Positions 6,479 through 8,878 of a stretch of 8,878 bases of DNA are shown here, piece after piece. The notes under the pieces are model-generated. The model did no database searches. It had not been told where the DNA came from and saw only the letters and a list, made by a program, of their open reading frames with translations. The position numbers and the translations under genes were made by a program. This DNA is from Alphaproteobacteria bacterium (GTDB taxonomy: Bacteria > Pseudomonadota > Alphaproteobacteria > UBA7887). Location: assembly GCA_028289725.1 (NCBI GenBank), contig JANQOH010000314.1:1-8878 (forward strand), read 5' to 3'. Each line of letters begins with the position of its first letter. Position 1 is the first letter of the stretch.

Positions 6479-8347
6479 GTGCCTAAATCAAAGAAGGTTC
6501 TTTTCGACAACAACCCTGGCCGGGCGGCGCAAACGGTTGGCATTGCGCGGGAAATTGGAACCGACATCAATCTTATCCACGAGCCGTCCGTCGGCGTGGT
6601 CGGCAATAAGGGCGACTCGCAATGCTATTTGGGCGTGCAGCAGAAGGTCGACGCGATCCAGTCTTGTCTGCTCGAGAATGTTGGCCAGGGCGACGGTCAA
6701 ATGCGTGTCCGCCTGGTGCAGCCGGAATACTCGGTCGCGACCTCGGACGGCATGCGCAACGGCACGCGCGAGATGCGCTATTCGCTGATCGGCCGCGAAG
6801 TCACGCATGACTCTCTGTGTGAGCATTTGAGCGCGAGTGGCCTGGAGGGCACGATCGCGGTGGTGGCGTGCGACAAGCCGCCCGTTGGCACCACCGCGGC
6901 GATCCTTGAGCATGACCGGCCCGCGATCATCATGTCCGATGGCCCGATCCGCCCCGGAACAGACTCGGTGACCAACGAACCGATCGACATCATCACGGGC
7001 TTCCAGGTCGCGGGCAGCCATGACGAAGACATGAAATGGCGTGTCGCTTGCGATGCCTGTCCGGGCTACGGCAGCTGCGGTGGCATGTTCACCTACAACA
7101 CCATGCAGACCTTCATCGCCGTTGTGGGTTTGGAGCCGCTGCACATGGTGTCGCCGCCGTCGGACGATCCGCGCCGGCTAGAGCAGTTTCCGGGCGAACT
7201 CGTCGGCTATCTGCGCCAGATGATGGAGAAGGGGCTGACGCCGCGCAACATCGTCAGCCGCGACTCGATCCGCAATGCGATCATTGTCGCGATGGCGGTG
7301 GGCGGCTCGACGAATGTTCTCCTGCATGCGCCCGAGATTGCGCGTGCCGCCGGCTTCGGCGATTTCGCCAAGGACATCATGTCGCCGGAGGAATTTAATC
7401 ATCTGTCCCAGCATGTCGTCCCCGTACTCGTCGATGCGCGGCCGTTTGGGCGCTATTCGATGGTCGATATCGACGAAAAAGGTGGCATGCAAGTGATCGT
7501 CAAGGAATTGCTGGACGCCGGCTTGCTGAACGGCGAGACGATGACCTGCACCGGCGAAACCCTCGCGCAGCAGATCGCGCGACTGGACCCGCCCGCGCCG
7601 GACGGCGATGTGATTTACACCGTGGAGAAGCCATACAAACCAACCGGCGGGCTACGCCTTCTCGGCGGCAACCTGTCGCCCGATTTCAGCGCGGTCTTGA
7701 AACTCGCCGGCGTGGAAGGCGGTCTCGAGGGCAATGTCTTCAAGGGCAAGGCGCGCGTTTTTGATAGCGAGCAAATGTTGTTGGACACGCTCGAAAACAC
7801 GCCCGAGGTCTTCGGAAATCACGACATGGTCATCGTGCGCTACGAAGGCCCCAGCGGCGCGCCGGGCATGCCGGAAATGCTCGACTCGACGTCGCGTATC
7901 ACGACCCTGTGCCGCGAAAAAGGTATTGTGATTGGCCTTATGACGGATGCGCGGTTCTCCGGTGGGTCTGTCGGGCTCGTGATCGGCCATGTCGGACCGG
8001 AGGCCGCGTTGGGCGGTCCCATTGCCTTCGTGGAAGATGGCGACGAAATCGTTGCCGACCTTAATGTCAACGAACTGAACTGCACCGCGCTGTCCGATGC
8101 GGCCACGTTGGAGTCCCGCAAGGCCGCTTGGCAGAAGACCGTCGATGCCCATGGCGGCACGCACCCTGCTGTTGGCGACGCGGACACACGCCTGCTCAAC
8201 CGCATGCGCCGCAGCGCGGTCTCCGCGGTCTACGGCGCCGGCATGCACCCGGACCGGATCTTATGGGTGCCCGAGCCCCGCGACCCGGAAAAGACGGCCT
8301 TTGTGCCGTCCAACAAATTTCGTGCGGGTGTCGAGAAGGCCTTTTGA
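6479..8347 (+). CDS. IlvD/Edd-family Fe-S dehydratase (dihydroxy-acid or sugar-acid dehydratase)
   Basis: A 622-residue cytoplasmic enzyme of the family that removes water from 2,3-dihydroxy acids or aldonates to give 2-keto(-3-deoxy) acids. Cluster cysteines are at the expected places: Cys49 (GDSQC), Cys131 (CDK) and Cys200 (CPGYGSCGGM), compatible with a [2Fe-2S] or [4Fe-4S] centre. Metal-site residues Asp90 (SDGMRNG) and Asp132-Lys133 are present. So are GMRYSL-like (99-103), MGGSTN, the YEGPSGAPGMPEML loop and TDARFSGG with the catalytic serine, followed by IGHVGPEAALGGPI. The N-terminus lacks the RS...T.G..RA segment of housekeeping IlvD, residues after CDK are PPVGTTAA instead of ITPGMLMA, and the C-terminus carries an unusual Pro-rich tail. 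A specialised catabolic member is therefore more likely than the branched-chain amino acid enzyme; substrate unassigned. GTG start with GGAG eight bases upstream. It is divergent from the TRAP operon and followed after 81 bases by an M20 hydrolase gene. Confidence 0.92.
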   Translation: MPKSKKVLFDNNPGRAAQTVGIAREIGTDINLIHEPSVGVVGNKGDSQCYLGVQQKVDAIQSCLLENVGQGDGQMRVRLVQPEYSVATSDGMRNGTREMRYSLIGREVTHDSLCEHLSASGLEGTIAVVACDKPPVGTTAAILEHDRPAIIMSDGPIRPGTDSVTNEPIDIITGFQVAGSHDEDMKWRVACDACPGYGSCGGMFTYNTMQTFIAVVGLEPLHMVSPPSDDPRRLEQFPGELVGYLRQMMEKGLTPRNIVSRDSIRNAIIVAMAVGGSTNVLLHAPEIARAAGFGDFAKDIMSPEEFNHLSQHVVPVLVDARPFGRYSMVDIDEKGGMQVIVKELLDAGLLNGETMTCTGETLAQQIARLDPPAPDGDVIYTVEKPYKPTGGLRLLGGNLSPDFSAVLKLAGVEGGLEGNVFKGKARVFDSEQMLLDTLENTPEVFGNHDMVIVRYEGPSGAPGMPEMLDSTSRITTLCREKGIVIGLMTDARFSGGSVGLVIGHVGPEAALGGPIAFVEDGDEIVADLNVNELNCTALSDAATLESRKAAWQKTVDAHGGTHPAVGDADTRLLNRMRRSAVSAVYGAGMHPDRILWVPEPRDPEKTAFVPSNKFRAGVEKAF

Positions 8348-8348
8348 T

Positions 8349-8371
8349 CGGCCCGGTCGTCGCTGGGGCCG
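8349..8371 (+). other. Weak stem-loop after the ilvD-like gene
   Basis: CGGCCC (8349-8354) pairs with GGGCCG (8366-8371) across an 11-base loop, right after the stop codon. The following bases are CGTTAAAAGG, with no T-run. A second small hairpin (GTGCG, 8386-8390, with TGCAC, 8396-8400) follows. These may slow RNA decay or polymerase between the two genes, but do not look like a real intrinsic terminator. Confidence 0.25.
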
Positions 8372-8428
8372 CGTTAAAAGGACCTGTGCGCAAAATGCAC
8401 CCGGTCAAACGAGTGGAGGCCAGGACCG

Positions 8429-8878
8429 ATGGACGCGACTGAACTCACCAAAGAACTGGTTGCCATCCAAAGCATCAACCCGGGCGGCAGCGAACAGAAA
8501 TGTGCGCAGTTTCTCGGCGACATATTGTTGAACGCCGGATTTGAGGTGAGCTACCACGATTTCGCGCCCTTGCGGACAAGCCTGGTTGCGAGGCGAGGCG
8601 GACGGGAAGGGGCGGCGCAGCTTTGCTTTGCCGGTCATCTGGACACCGTGCCTCTCGGCAGCGCCCCATGGTCTGTTGACCCGTTTGGCGGCGAACTCGT
8701 TGACGGCAAACTCTATGGCCGCGGCGTCACCGATATGAAATCCGGCGTCGCGGGTTTTGTTTCCGCCGCCATGGAGGTTGGCCCAGAGTTAGATGACGGC
8801 CCCGGATTGCTCCTAATAATGGCGGCCGGCGAGGAGACCGGCTGCGAGGGCTCGCGCCCACTTGGTTTCGAGCTTGCG
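8429..8878 (+). CDS. M20-family zinc hydrolase (ArgE/DapE/carboxypeptidase G2-like), N-terminal part
   Basis: The first 150 residues of a cytoplasmic metallohydrolase cut by the window edge; full members are about 370-420 residues. Di-zinc site residues are clear: His70 in GHLDTVP, bridging Asp102 in GRGVTDMKSG, and Glu136 in GEETGCEGS. Catalytic Asp72 and general-base Glu135 are also present. The PW..DPFGGEL..GKLYGRG stretch is the standard M20A lead-in. The family hydrolyses N-acyl amino acids, succinyl-diaminopimelate or small peptides. Without the dimerisation and C-terminal domains, ArgE, DapE and other subtypes cannot be separated. The ATG at 8429 has GGAGG (8415-8419) nine bases upstream. 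Same strand as, and 81 bases after, the dehydratase gene, with no strong terminator between, so cotranscription is plausible. Confidence 0.92.
   Translation, partial: MDATELTKELVAIQSINPGGSEQKCAQFLGDILLNAGFEVSYHDFAPLRTSLVARRGGREGAAQLCFAGHLDTVPLGSAPWSVDPFGGELVDGKLYGRGVTDMKSGVAGFVSAAMEVGPELDDGPGLLLIMAAGEETGCEGSRPLGFELA

Noticed and set aside
6488..8248. Minus-strand open frames opposite the dehydratase gene (6488-7144 and 7652-8248)
   Set aside because: Compositional shadows of a well-conserved gene; no start signals or recognisable motifs.
1..8878. Mobile element, toxin-antitoxin, defence or phage system
   Set aside because: No transposase, integrase, terminal repeats, small paired toxin genes, nuclease or phage structural motifs are visible; every sizeable gene is a metabolic, transport or propeller protein.

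Overview
The window is GC-rich, densely coding bacterial DNA carrying eight protein genes, two of them cut by the window edges. The high GC, a Tat-type signal on a TRAP solute-binding protein and frequent GTG/TTG starts fit an alphaproteobacterium, perhaps Rhodospirillales/Rhizobiales-like. That is an inference from gene content; there is no rRNA or other marker gene. I see no tRNA, rRNA, CRISPR array, insertion sequence or phage gene.

Layout: (1) 2-250 (+), the C-terminal end of a quinone-oxidoreductase-type MDR dehydrogenase. (2) 278-997 (-), a classical short-chain dehydrogenase converging on it. (3) 1245-2102 and 2083-2874 (+), an exported six-bladed NHL-repeat protein whose 3' end overlaps a zeta-class-like glutathione S-transferase. 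(4) 2926-6157 (-), a compact three-gene run read right to left: a TRAP periplasmic binding protein (DctP/TakP type), a ketopantoate-reductase (PanE/ApbA) family protein, and a zinc alcohol dehydrogenase, with gaps of only 44 and 50 bases. (5) A 321-base divergent control region, 6158-6478, containing a near-perfect 20-bp palindrome. (6) 6479-8347 (+), an IlvD/Edd-family Fe-S dehydratase. (7) 8429-8878 (+), the N-terminal part of an M20 zinc hydrolase, probably cotranscribed with it.

The genes read as a catabolic or peripheral-metabolism neighbourhood. The binding protein resembles the alpha-keto acid binder TakP. The PanE-like enzyme reduces alpha-keto acids, and IlvD/Edd enzymes make 2-keto acids from 2,3-dihydroxy (or sugar) acids. 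A working model is a 2-keto/hydroxy-acid or sugar-acid uptake and conversion locus controlled from the shared divergent region. The exact substrate cannot be read from the sequence. None of the genes is outside known families. The most distinctive points are the gene combination, the palindrome, the missing TRAP membrane subunits, an Asp at the cofactor-selecting position of the PanE-like protein, and the overlapping NHL/GST pair.
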